42,988 nucleotides of DNA from Lentzea sp. NBRC 102530 (GTDB lineage: Bacteria > Actinomycetota > Actinomycetes > Mycobacteriales > Pseudonocardiaceae), in NCBI RefSeq assembly GCF_030269365.1, contig NZ_BSTF01000034.1:1-42988 (forward strand), read 5' to 3'. Every line of letters begins with the position of its first letter. Within the stretch, counting starts at the first letter, position 1. Below the pieces are notes generated by a model. It ran no database searches. It was not told where the DNA came from and saw nothing but the letters and a program-made list of their open reading frames with translations. The translations under genes were made by a program, and so were the position numbers. Shown piece by piece: positions 16,326 through 24,008 of this stretch.

Positions 16326-17906
16326 TCAGACCTTGATCCCGTTGGCGAGTTCGTCCGCAGCCAGGGCCTCACCCCGGTAGGTCTCCGCGTCAGTGCGGAG
16401 GTTGACTACCTCGGCACGCATCCGCTCGGCGTCGTCCGCCATGCCCTCACGGCCTTCGTAGGTCTGGGCGGTCCGTTCGAGCTTGTCGGCGTCCTCGTCC
16501 TTGGCGTCAGCCTGCCTGCGCAGGGAAGCCGCGGCCTCGGTCAGAAGGTTGATCTTGGACTGGGGAGTTGAGGCGTCTTCCAACGCCGGGACCAGCGATT
16601 CCAGGGTTGCTGAGGTCATCCGACTGTCTCCTCTCAGGGCAACAACAACAGGGCTCACGGACCGCGCAGGCACGCTGTCCGCAGTTCGGGGCTTCGGCAC
16701 GGACGCGCCGAAGGTCCACACGTTCGGCGCGTCCTCGTCAGGCTCGACCTCACGCGTCGGCGCCTTGGCGACCGGGAAGCGCCAGACCGTTGACTCGTCC
16801 GCTGGGGCGTCGTCAACCGGCTCGACGTCCTCGTCCTTGGGCTTGCGCTTGAACAGCCCCACGAACGGGGTCTTCAACGCGGTTGCCACCCGGCCGTTCG
16901 CGCCAGCGCGCACCTCGTCACCAACGGTCGTCGCCAGGTTGAACCAGAGATCACCAGCCCTGGCGACGTTGCGACGCCACCAGAAGCGGGGCTCTCGTTC
17001 CCAGTCGTGTGTCTCGTCCTCGTCGAGGACGGACTCACGACCACCACCACCAGCTGGTGCACCAGCACCACCAGCGCTGGTGGTGTCCTTGGTGCGCTTC
17101 CCACCAGCGCTGGTGGTGCTGGTGGACCGTCGGCCACCAGCGCTGGTGGACCGGCCACCAGGCCTGGTGCGCTTCCCGCCAGCGCTGGTGGACCGGCGAC
17201 GGCCAGGCCGCCAGCGAGAGCCGCGGCCACCACCAGCACCGTGCGCTGTGCTGGCGGCGCTGGTGGCAGCACGACGTCCACCGAGCCGACCAGCCACCCG
17301 TCGTCCGGCTGAGGTCGCCTTGGCCTTGGTGTTCCTCCACATCGACCGAGCACCACCAGCGGCCGCCCTGGCGCCCCGCTTGATGCCTGCTGGTGACAAC
17401 GCCTGGCGAGCACGGGCAAAAGCGCCACGAACACCACCACGTCGAGCACCACCAGCACCACGGCCGCCACGGGTGAGGCGACCACGCAGACCACCAGCCT
17501 GGTGACCACCAGCACCAGAACGACGGCCACCACGCCAGCCCCATCCACCAGCACCACGACCACCAGCACCAGCACCAGGTCCACGCCTGGTGCTGGTGCC
17601 GCTGGCGCCGCCCCAGGCCTTCACCAGCTGGTGGCGCCAGCGCCAGGCCACCAGCGCCAGCACCACCAGCACCACCAGCCCGATCACCAGCGCCCAGGTG
17701 GACACCAGCGCCAGGCCAAAACCACCAGCGGCCACCAGCGGGGGAGCGCACCAGATCACCAGCTGGCGCACCGACACACCAGCTGGCGCCTCGTCCCCCT
17801 CAGGTTCGGGGGCGACGGGAGCAGACGCCGGCGTCGACGTCGACCCCGGCAACGGCCGGAGCATCTCGGCAATCGACGGGGTGCCGTCCCCAGCCGGCGT
17901 GCTCAT
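16326..17906 (-). CDS. Transfer-block membrane protein with repeat-coded basic linker and coiled-coil tail
   Basis: A 526-aa protein starting at ATG 17906 (ATGA overlap with the upstream stop). Residues about 48-88 contain two transmembrane helices. Residues about 95-310 are Gly/Arg/Ser/Ala-rich low complexity with TSAGG and GAGG units, highly basic and likely nucleic-acid binding or disordered. An acidic middle follows. Residues about 432-526 form a helical coiled coil that resembles the C-terminus of the 242-aa protein at 24226-24954. The gene contains a dense GCTGGTGG array. Lying between a DUF2637 protein and the translocase, it is probably a spread/transfer (Spd-like) partner. Confidence 0.7.
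   Translation of the reverse strand: MSTPAGDGTPSIAEMLRPLPGSTSTPASAPVAPEPEGDEAPAGVSVRQLVIWCAPPLVAAGGFGLALVSTWALVIGLVVLVVLALVAWRWRHQLVKAWGGASGTSTRRGPGAGAGGRGAGGWGWRGGRRSGAGGHQAGGLRGRLTRGGRGAGGARRGGVRGAFARARQALSPAGIKRGARAAAGGARSMWRNTKAKATSAGRRVAGRLGGRRAATSAASTAHGAGGGRGSRWRPGRRRSTSAGGKRTRPGGRSTSAGGRRSTSTTSAGGKRTKDTTSAGGAGAPAGGGGRESVLDEDETHDWEREPRFWWRRNVARAGDLWFNLATTVGDEVRAGANGRVATALKTPFVGLFKRKPKDEDVEPVDDAPADESTVWRFPVAKAPTREVEPDEDAPNVWTFGASVPKPRTADSVPARSVSPVVVALRGDSRMTSATLESLVPALEDASTPQSKINLLTEAAASLRRQADAKDEDADKLERTAQTYEGREGMADDAERMRAEVVNLRTDAETYRGEALAADELANGIKV
17047..17740. repeat. Dense GCTGGTGG / CCACCAGC octamer array inside a coding region
   Basis: By eye I count 23 exact copies of the octamer (16 as CCACCAGC and 7 as GCTGGTGG on the + strand), with many further 6-7 base partial copies, in about 690 bases. 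Several form the palindrome CCACCAGCGCTGGTGG. On the coding strand the motif is read as Ala-Gly-Gly, Thr-Ser, His-Gln and Leu-Val, so different frames and protein contexts carry the same DNA word. That argues for selection or expansion at the DNA level. Confidence 0.9.
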
Positions 17907-18979
17907 GACGCGCTCGTCGGCCACGGCGACGGCTGGTCCAACTTGCCCAGCCCGGCCGCGTGCTTGAGGACGTTGATCTCGGCCAGCATCCGGCCACGCT
18001 GCACGGCGTCGTGCGCGACGTTCGAGACGTGCAGCGCGTTGCGCAGACGACGGTCCCGGAACGGCGTCCACTTGCTCGCGAGGGACAGCTTCGCCGCCCG
18101 CAGCGCCGCCCGGTCACGGGTCCGCGCGAGGGCGTCACGGTGGTCGTCGCCGAGGCCCAGCACCGAGAGCAGGCGCTCACGCAGTTCGCGGCCAACGCGG
18201 GCCCAGGTGGTCGTCCGCTGGTGGGTCGCGCGGAGCTCGATACCCAGCGCCAGATGCAGCATCACCAGGCCGAGCACCGGCCCGAGCGCGACGCGGGCGA
18301 TACCGTTCCCCAGACCGGACAGCATGAGCGCGGCGTAAGCAGCGAATGCCGTCAGCGCCCACGCCACCAGCCGCGCGTAGCCGGGCTTCCCGTCACGGAG
18401 AACGCCAGCACGCATTCCCCAGCCGCACGCGATGAGGGCCGCTTCCATCACCGAGAACAACAACGCCCGCTCGACGACGTTCGTGATGCCGAGCTTGTGC
18501 TCGAAGAACCGCCACGACGTGTCGACGCTGACGCCGATGCTCATGAGCGCGACGACGTAGAACCCCTTGTACCCCGACCGCTTGCCCGGCTCGGCCGCCG
18601 TTGCCGGCGTCGTGACGACCGGACCGGCCGCCACCGGCTCGACGACGGGCGCGTCGACCACCAGCTCGGCGACGACCGGCTCGTCGACGAGGACGGGAGG
18701 CATGATCACGGTGTCGTCGGCCGTCGGCTCCCGCACGACGCTGACGTGTGCGTTGGCCCTGCGCATCGCCATCTTGACCGTGTGGTCGGTGGCCTTGGGG
18801 TCCTCGTCGAGCCACTCCAGAAGCGTGGGCCGACCCGGACGGGCCGCGTTCAGCTCGTCGGCGGCCGCGTAGACCGCGGCGACCTTCTGGTCGACCGTCA
18901 GGACGGGGTCGGTCAGGACCGCGCCGACCCTCACCTGTAGGTCGACCTGCTCGCCCAGGTTCAAGGCGGGTGTGCTCAC
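17903..18979 (-). CDS. DUF2637-like membrane protein (plasmid/AICE type)
   Basis: A 358-aa protein. Residues 1-85 are a small acidic helical domain, then a Pro/Val/Ala-rich linker. Residues about 135-265 contain four hydrophobic helices resembling DUF2637, with GVSVDTSWRFFEHKLG and LFSVMEAALIACGWGM. The C-terminal 90 residues are charged and helical. DUF2637 proteins are typical neighbours of TraB/FtsK in actinomycete plasmids and integrative conjugative elements. Start GTG 18979 has GGAAGGAA upstream; the frame is open to 19243 but overlaps other genes. Likely a membrane partner of the translocase. Confidence 0.75.
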   Translation of the reverse strand: MSTPALNLGEQVDLQVRVGAVLTDPVLTVDQKVAAVYAAADELNAARPGRPTLLEWLDEDPKATDHTVKMAMRRANAHVSVVREPTADDTVIMPPVLVDEPVVAELVVDAPVVEPVAAGPVVTTPATAAEPGKRSGYKGFYVVALMSIGVSVDTSWRFFEHKLGITNVVERALLFSVMEAALIACGWGMRAGVLRDGKPGYARLVAWALTAFAAYAALMLSGLGNGIARVALGPVLGLVMLHLALGIELRATHQRTTTWARVGRELRERLLSVLGLGDDHRDALARTRDRAALRAAKLSLASKWTPFRDRRLRNALHVSNVAHDAVQRGRMLAEINVLKHAAGLGKLDQPSPWPTSAS

Positions 18980-18996
18980 CGGAAAGGTTCCTTCCA

Positions 18997-19440
18997 CTAA
19001 GAGGGCATGCCGGGGGTCGGCGGTTTGAGGTTGCGAGCGTCGAGGCGCTCCGTGATCAGGGTCGTTCCCCACGGTGACCAGTCGTTGTGTCCGCGGGCCC
19101 AGGCGACCACGGTCTCCCAGTTCTGCGGGTTGACCTGCTTGGCCCGGATAGCCCGCGTCCAGCTCTGGGCGGTGGCGATCGCAAGGTTGAAGTCGTGGGC
19201 GAACACGGGCAGCAGCCCGATCTCGTCGTCCTGGACCAGCCACCGAGCCATCTTGGTGACCAGCTCAAGGATGTTGCCCGCGTCTCCGCGCTTCTGGACC
19301 TGAGTCAGCGGGTAGACCTGCACCCGCTCGTACCGGCAGATCGGCACGGGGTGCAGGTGGGTCTGGACCGGAACCCAGATCAGGCCGTCGTGGGTCGGCA
19401 CGGGGTAGGTCGGCGGCAGGGAGGGACGGGGCGTCGTCAA
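18997..19440 (-). CDS. Hypothetical protein of the transfer block
   Basis: A 147-aa protein with no membrane segment, rich in Trp and aromatic residues (WVPVQTHLHPVPICRYERV, NWETVVAWARGHNDWSPWG). The proposed start TTG 19440 overlaps the upstream stop (TTGA); a GTG about 13 codons later is an alternative. It is followed 17 bases later by the DUF2637 gene. No family recognised. Confidence 0.6.
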   Translation of the reverse strand: MTTPRPSLPPTYPVPTHDGLIWVPVQTHLHPVPICRYERVQVYPLTQVQKRGDAGNILELVTKMARWLVQDDEIGLLPVFAHDFNLAIATAQSWTRAIRAKQVNPQNWETVVAWARGHNDWSPWGTTLITERLDARNLKPPTPGMPS

Positions 19441-19622
19441 CGCTTCGCACCCCCGAACAGGACCTTCGCGAAGAGGTTGGCGACGACCACGTTCGCGGTC
19501 ACAGCGACCAGGTACATGGTCGTGCCGCCGAGGTCGACGAACAGCGGCACGAGCGCCGCCAGGCCGCCCAGCACGACGGACCAGATGAAGATGCGGCGCC
19601 GCTTCGCGCCGTTGCCCTTCAC
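19437..19622 (-). CDS. Small two-helix membrane protein
   Basis: A 61-aa protein: basic N-terminus (KGNGAKRRR), then two hydrophobic helices (about residues 12-28 and 33-52). Start GTG 19622 overlaps the upstream stop (GTGA), indicating translational coupling. Size and topology resemble small Spd-like proteins of actinomycete plasmids, but no sequence family is evident. Confidence 0.6.
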   Translation of the reverse strand: MKGNGAKRRRIFIWSVVLGGLAALVPLFVDLGGTTMYLVAVTANVVVANLFAKVLFGGAKR

Positions 19623-19855
19623 CAGAACCACCGTCCCCGCGTGCCCCAGGCGATGGCACCAACGGTGAGAGCAGCGACGCTGCCCCACACCCCGATGCTG
19701 ATCGCCGCGTCGGAGCTGTCAGCTTCGCGGGCGAGCAGTGCAACGGCCAAAAGGAGGCCGAGCACCCCGAAGATGACGCACAGCGCGGGACTCCGATTGG
19801 GGTCTTCGGCACGTCGGTGATCATCCGGGCCTCGTTTGGGTGTACGAATACGCAC
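19619..19855 (-). CDS. Small membrane protein, first gene of the transfer operon
   Basis: A 78-aa protein with a charged N-terminal 25 residues and two transmembrane helices (about 29-45 and 55-70). GTG 19855 is preferred because AAGGGA lies about 10 bases upstream; GTG 19864 is also in frame but too close to that site. It is divergent from the GntR regulator and is probably controlled by the palindromes between them. Confidence 0.55.
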   Translation of the reverse strand: MRIRTPKRGPDDHRRAEDPNRSPALCVIFGVLGLLLAVALLAREADSSDAAISIGVWGSVAALTVGAIAWGTRGRWFW

Positions 19856-19889
19856 GGCGGACACGTCCCTTCATGACGGGTCTGCAAGT

Positions 19890-19923
19890 CCCCAGGGCTG
19901 GAGTTCGCAGCTCCGCCCTGGGG
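19890..19923. promoter_or_regulatory. Hairpin in the divergent promoter region
   Basis: CCCCAGGGC-T-GGAG (19890-19903) can pair with CTCC-GCCCTGGGG (19911-19923). It falls in the leader of the - strand transfer operon, upstream of the first start. It could attenuate transcription of the transfer genes. There is no clear T-run on either side. Confidence 0.55.
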
Positions 19924-19961
19924 GCGCTTCCTATGGGTGATCTTCTGAAGGTATGTTGTAA

Positions 19962-19999
19962 CTGCGGTACCGCAGATGTCAAGCTCTGCGGTACCGCAG
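19962..19999. promoter_or_regulatory. Two tandem 14-bp palindromic operators
   Basis: CTGCGGTACCGCAG occurs twice and perfectly, at 19962-19975 and 19986-19999, with centres 24 bp apart, about two helix turns. The second copy ends 16 bases before the GntR start. Such symmetric, phased sites upstream of a GntR gene are the expected binding sites of the dimeric regulator, here suited to control both itself and the divergent transfer operon. Confidence 0.88.
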
Positions 20000-20015
20000 T
20001 CACCCAAGGGAGGAG

Positions 20016-20822
20016 ATGAGCGAGTTGGACCAGTACCTGCAAGTCGCCAACGACCTCGAACAACGCATCGAACAGCGTGAGTGGGAAGTCGGCGACAAGC
20101 TGCCTGGACAGCGCGCACTAGCGGTGCACTACAGGGTCAGCGACCGTGTGGTTCGCGAAGCGCAATCGGTGCTCGCGCTCCGCGGGGTGATCCTCCTGCA
20201 GCACAAGAGCGCCGCCGTCGTCACCGAACGGACGCGTCCGCGCGTACCGCTCGACCTCGGCATGTTCGTCCGCCGCAACGAGCTCGGCTACCTGTTCAAC
20301 CAGCACGCCGGCCACTGGCGCCCTGTCGGCGATCCCGTGCTGGACGTACAGCCTTGCCCAGACGAGATCGCCGACCTGCTGCAGCTCGAGCAGGGCGCTG
20401 ACGTGGTCGTCCGCCGACGGGTTGTCGGCCCAGGCGAACCCATGCAGGTGACCACGACGTACATCCCGATGACGCTCGCCAGCGGCACGGCCTTGGCCGA
20501 GGCGGACACCGGCCCCGGCGGCTACGTCGAGCGACTCGAACAGGACATGGGGTACGGCCCGGTGCGTTGGCCGGTGCAGCACATCGCGCGCCTGCCCAGC
20601 GTGGACGAGGCCGCCGACCTGCTCATGCCCAAACAGCTGCCCGTCCTCGTCGAGACGCGGGTCGTGCTCGGCCACGACGACGAGCGCCTGGCCGTCGACG
20701 TCGCCGTCCGCGACAGCCGGCGCTTCATGCTCCGGTACGAGCTACACCGCGACGAGTCGGCGACCTGGCCGACGACGCCAGCCACTGGCCGCAACGTGCC
20801 TGAGCAGGCGAAAAGCGCATGA
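20016..20822 (+). CDS. GntR-family (HutC/UTRA) transcriptional regulator, KorSA-like
   Basis: A 268-aa regulator. Residues about 5-72 form the GntR winged helix (DLEQRIEQREWEVGDKLPGQ, LAVHYRVSDRVVREAQSVL). Residues about 90-245 form a UTRA ligand-binding domain of the HutC subfamily (VVVRRRVVGPGEPMQVTTTY). This subfamily includes KorSA and Tra regulators that silence transfer genes in actinomycete plasmids and AICEs. It is divergent from the transfer operon over tandem palindromes. ATG 20016 lies very close to GGGAGGAG; TTG 20025 has better spacing, so the start is not certain. It is the best candidate for the lifestyle switch. Confidence 0.88.
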   Translation: MSELDQYLQVANDLEQRIEQREWEVGDKLPGQRALAVHYRVSDRVVREAQSVLALRGVILLQHKSAAVVTERTRPRVPLDLGMFVRRNELGYLFNQHAGHWRPVGDPVLDVQPCPDEIADLLQLEQGADVVVRRRVVGPGEPMQVTTTYIPMTLASGTALAEADTGPGGYVERLEQDMGYGPVRWPVQHIARLPSVDEAADLLMPKQLPVLVETRVVLGHDDERLAVDVAVRDSRRFMLRYELHRDESATWPTTPATGRNVPEQAKSA

Positions 20823-20827
20823 GACCT

Positions 20828-20855
20828 CGCGCGCGTGCGCGTACGTGCGCGCGTA
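20828..20855. other. 28-bp strictly alternating pyrimidine-purine tract
   Basis: From 20828 to 20855 every step alternates pyrimidine-purine (CGCGCGCGTGCGCGTACG and onward), including a near-palindromic core around GTAC. Such tracts can adopt Z-DNA under negative supercoiling. It starts six bases after the GntR stop and opens the hairpin-rich region before the putative replication gene. Confidence 0.7.
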
Positions 20856-21023
20856 TCTACACCAGATGATCATGGTTCCGCAGCAGAACCAGCCGGTAAG
20901 AGTCCATTGGGGTGATCAGTGCAAACAGGACGGTCGTGTCTGCGAGAAACGCTCGCGTACCTGGGTGAGACTGCCCGGCATCGCGTCGTTGTGCGGCGTC
21001 GATCCGTCCCCTTGAAAACGACA

Positions 21024-21258
21024 AGGGCCCCAGGGTCGTCCTGACCCCGAGGCCCTGACCTCAGTCCGACGACTGAGGAAGTCGACACGCCAATGGCGGC
21101 CAGGCCAGGCGTGTCAGTCCGCTCGTGTCTGCTACACACGTGCGTGACATGGAGGATAGCGGCCTGCTCTGACATTCAGGTACGCCTTACTTCGCGCCAC
21201 GCCGGGAAAGCGTGGCCGCTGTGTCTCGTTTCACCCTTCCGGTTGAAGATCAAACCGG
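21024..21258. other. Hairpin cluster in the 460-base noncoding region; candidate origin
   Basis: No gene is seen in 20823-21282. It holds five inverted repeats in about 235 bases: 21024-21056 (AGGGCC..GGGTC with GACCC..GGCCCT), 21059-21078 (CCTCAGTC/GACTGAGG, 8 bp), 21084-21115 (GACACGCC/GGCGTGTC), 21197-21215 (CCACGC/GCGTGG) and 21239-21258 (CCGGTT/AACCGG). The first may terminate the GntR transcript. The rest, directly before a putative replication initiator, are a plausible replication origin or regulatory leader. Confidence 0.5.
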
Positions 21259-21282
21259 TGTTATTCCTGGTCAGGCTGCTAG

Positions 21283-23247
21283 ATGAGCGCGCCCGACCGT
21301 CTCAATTCGGTTCCAACCGATTGCCTGATCTGCGCGCGCCCAGGCAGGCTGCGCCCTGCTCCGTTCGGAGCTGAGCAGCTCGTCGTCTGTGACTTCCACT
21401 GGTGGGAACACGACGGCCCCGTCGCCCACGGCCCCGATGCGGTCGACGACTTCGTCCCCGTCGCCGAGGACCCCAACCCCGTCGCGGACTACCGCGCCGA
21501 GGCCCGCGTCTGGCACGACGAGCTCGGCCTCTGGGACCGCACACTCGTCCACGCCGGCGTTCGCTGGGAGCGGCTCCGCTGGCTACCCCGCACGGTGCGC
21601 AAGACCCTGTACGACGCCACGGTCACCCGCACGGCACCGGCAGGAACCCGGGCGTGCAACGAGGGCGCCGAGGTCTGGCTCGACGAGTTCGAGCGCTGCG
21701 TGATGCGTGAGACCTTCCAGGACCGCAAGGTCACCAAACTGCGAGCCATCGCGCTCCGCTTCGTCGCCTCCGTTGACCGGGCCGGCCGCCCCATCACCCG
21801 CGGCGGCGTGACCCAAGACGAGCTCGCCGAGCTCCTTGGCTGCACCGCGCGCTACGTGCGTGAACTGCTCGGCTGGTTCTACGAGCGCGGCCTCCTGGCC
21901 GTCGTTGTCGGCGGCACTACGTCCACCGCTGTACTCGACCGCCCGGTCGACGAGCACCCGGACGAGGCCACGGCACGCGAACGCCGCGAGGACCTGCTGC
22001 AGCAAGCCCGGCGCCAGCGCCGCGAGGAAGCGATCGCCCACCGCAAGGCCGTCCTCGCCGCCAAGGCCGCAGGCCTGCCCGCCCCCCCCTTGCCTGATTC
22101 GTTCGCGCCCTTTCGGGCGGTGGCCGAGCAGGATGACGCGCTGCCTCCCCCGCAGCGCGTCATCCACATCGGCCAGGTCTACGAACTTCGCGTCCCCGAG
22201 GGCCCGGAGAGCACGGACCCCGCGTACCCACGGGGAAACCCCGACGAGCTCGCCGCAGCGCGCCAGCGTCGCTCTGAGCGCCAGCGCGAGGCCATCGAGC
22301 GGCTCAGGGCTGGCGCCTTGCCGGACGAGCTGAACCCGCTCCGACCTGCGAGTTCGGTCAAAAGTTCCTCCCCATCCGTCTTGGATAAGAAAGAGGAGCA
22401 GTTTCCAGTTCCCAGCGGGGTTGTGGATGAACGACGCCCTTCGGGCGGCTCATACGAGAAGGGTTTTCGAGGGGTTCCGGGGGGTCCGAATCAGTCCGGA
22501 AGTCGTGCGGCACGTCCCGTACGTGCAGCTCGCCGCCTGCTAGGCCTGCCTCAGCACGGCGAGGCCACCATGTCGGGTGGTGTGCTGCCTGACCAGCTGC
22601 GCCGTGGCCTGACCATGTCCAACCTGGCCCGGCTCATCCGCGAGCACGTGCTCGCGGGCTGGACCGACGCCGAGCTCGTCGCCGCGATCGCCTACGACGG
22701 CGGCCGCAAGCCGAGCATCGGCGGCGTCGGGAACGCCGGCGGCTGGACCCGAGCGGCGCTGCGCCTCTGGCCTGCCACCGGTGACCGGCCCAACGGCAAC
22801 ACCGCAGTGGCGGCCGCGGCCGCGCGTGCGGAGTTCGCCAGCGTCGAGGACCTGCGCGACGCGGTCGACCACGTCGAGCGTTACAACGCCCGGCGGCACG
22901 ACGAGCGCCACCGCAGGGCCCACCGAATCGCGATCGACGCCTGTTCGCGCTGCGACGCCGAGGGCTGGACGCCGTTGGACGGCAACCCTGACGTCGTGGT
23001 CCGGTGCGACCACGTGCCCGCCGACGACGAGGACCAGGCCGTCGCGCCCGACGAGGCCACGCCGGCAGCCGACGGCAAGGCCGCGGTTCAGGAGCAGTTG
23101 GCGGCCGCCGCAGCGCGACGCGAGGAACAGCGGAAACGGCTCGTCGACGAAGCCAAGGCGCACAAGGCAACCCGACACGCCGAACCGGAAACCGGCACCC
23201 GATACCGGCCGACGCGACGTCGGCGGCGTTCGTACTGGTGTTCGTGA
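21283..23247 (+). CDS. Putative replication initiator (zinc-HTH protein)
   Basis: A 654-aa protein. The N-terminus has a zinc-ribbon-like set Cys14, Cys17, Cys36, His39. Residues about 176-208 form a helix-turn-helix (VTQDELAELLGCTARYVREL). A long charged helical and Pro-rich middle follows (about 225-420). Residues about 425-500 look like a second compact helical domain. Near the end is a second Cys/His set (CSRCDAEGW, CDH) and a basic tail. It is the largest non-structural gene outside the transfer block and follows the hairpin cluster, as plasmid or phage initiators often do. No polymerase or helicase motif was seen, so the function is inference. Confidence 0.5.
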   Translation: MSAPDRLNSVPTDCLICARPGRLRPAPFGAEQLVVCDFHWWEHDGPVAHGPDAVDDFVPVAEDPNPVADYRAEARVWHDELGLWDRTLVHAGVRWERLRWLPRTVRKTLYDATVTRTAPAGTRACNEGAEVWLDEFERCVMRETFQDRKVTKLRAIALRFVASVDRAGRPITRGGVTQDELAELLGCTARYVRELLGWFYERGLLAVVVGGTTSTAVLDRPVDEHPDEATARERREDLLQQARRQRREEAIAHRKAVLAAKAAGLPAPPLPDSFAPFRAVAEQDDALPPPQRVIHIGQVYELRVPEGPESTDPAYPRGNPDELAAARQRRSERQREAIERLRAGALPDELNPLRPASSVKSSSPSVLDKKEEQFPVPSGVVDERRPSGGSYEKGFRGVPGGPNQSGSRAARPVRAARRLLGLPQHGEATMSGGVLPDQLRRGLTMSNLARLIREHVLAGWTDAELVAAIAYDGGRKPSIGGVGNAGGWTRAALRLWPATGDRPNGNTAVAAAAARAEFASVEDLRDAVDHVERYNARRHDERHRRAHRIAIDACSRCDAEGWTPLDGNPDVVVRCDHVPADDEDQAVAPDEATPAADGKAAVQEQLAAAAARREEQRKRLVDEAKAHKATRHAEPETGTRYRPTRRRRRSYWCS

Positions 23248-23297
23248 GGAAACGGAACAGCCTGGCGCGCGCCAGCCTTCACCCAGTAGGTGTATTG

Positions 23298-23326
23298 CCC
23301 ATGTTGTCCAACTTAGACAACATGGG
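23298..23326. promoter_or_regulatory. 11-bp inverted repeat over the start of the Phd-like gene
   Basis: CCCATGTTGTC (23298-23308) is perfectly complementary to 23316-23326, loop CAACTTA. The start codon ATG 23301 lies inside the left arm. It may be an operator for autoregulation, as in Phd antitoxin operons, or an mRNA hairpin that hides the start. The half-site TTAGACAAC recurs at 30122-30130. Confidence 0.75.
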
Positions 23327-24008
23327 CAACATGGAAGACTCTCTCGACCTGTTCGACCAGGTCCCCACGAGCGCGCTCCGCGCGAAGTCCGGGCAGATCA
23401 TGCGCGGCCTGCAGAACGGCGGCGCTCCCGTCTGCCTCACGAACTACAACAAGACCGTCGGCTACCTGGTCAGCCCTGACCACTTCGAGCCGCTCGTCAA
23501 GCTCAACGACATCGTGCGCGCCAACGGCTACCTGAGCAGCAAGCCGATCAACGAGCGCGCGCTCAACATGACGAGGGCCTACGTCCGCGCACAACAGAGC
23601 CTGCTCGACCAGGGATCGGTGCACGACAACCCGTTCTACTACCTGCTGCAGGATGCCCTGGGCAGCGCTGCAGAGGACTGGGCACAGAACGTGCTCGAAC
23701 CCAGCAGGGTGGTGCTGCTGCGCTGGGACGACGGCGTCACGCGGAGCGGTTTCATCATCGAAAAGGTGTATGAGGGCGGGACCTGGGACAGGGATCTTGA
23801 CCAGCCGACGTCGTCGGCCCGCGAGGCGCTCGTGATCTGGAACAGCCGCATTAGGCATCTGAGGAATGACTTCGGCGGCGTTCCCGGCCGGTATGTGGCC
23901 AAGCTGATGTTCGGTGACGACGAGGTGTGCACCTCGCGCGAGATGATCGTCGGGTCCAATGACGACCTCATCACCGAGCAGCCCCGGATAGCTGGTCGTG
24001 TCTCGTGA
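23301..24008 (+). CDS. Phd/YefM antitoxin-like domain fused to an unknown domain
   Basis: A 235-aa protein. Residues about 20-75 resemble the Phd/YefM fold: VPTSALRAKSGQIMRGLQ, APVCLTNYNKTVGYLVSP. The C-terminal 150 residues are an unknown domain, including WDDGVTRSGFIIEKVYEGG and RYVAKLMFGDDEV. Ordinary Phd antitoxins are about 80 aa and followed by a toxin; no Doc or RelE-like partner is visible, so it may be a phage regulator using the same DNA-binding fold. ATG 23301 follows AGGTG; ATGs at 23322 and 23331 are alternatives. Confidence 0.6.
   Translation: MLSNLDNMGNMEDSLDLFDQVPTSALRAKSGQIMRGLQNGGAPVCLTNYNKTVGYLVSPDHFEPLVKLNDIVRANGYLSSKPINERALNMTRAYVRAQQSLLDQGSVHDNPFYYLLQDALGSAAEDWAQNVLEPSRVVLLRWDDGVTRSGFIIEKVYEGGTWDRDLDQPTSSAREALVIWNSRIRHLRNDFGGVPGRYVAKLMFGDDEVCTSREMIVGSNDDLITEQPRIAGRVS

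Noticed and set aside
17047..17740. Octamer array as functional E. coli-type Chi sites
   Set aside because: The sequence matches Chi, but actinobacteria mainly use AdnAB-type end resection and no phage RecBCD-interacting gene is seen; identity may be coincidental.
20016..20822. Classical cI-like phage repressor
   Set aside because: The domains are GntR plus UTRA, not a lambda-type HTH; no other repressor candidate is obvious.
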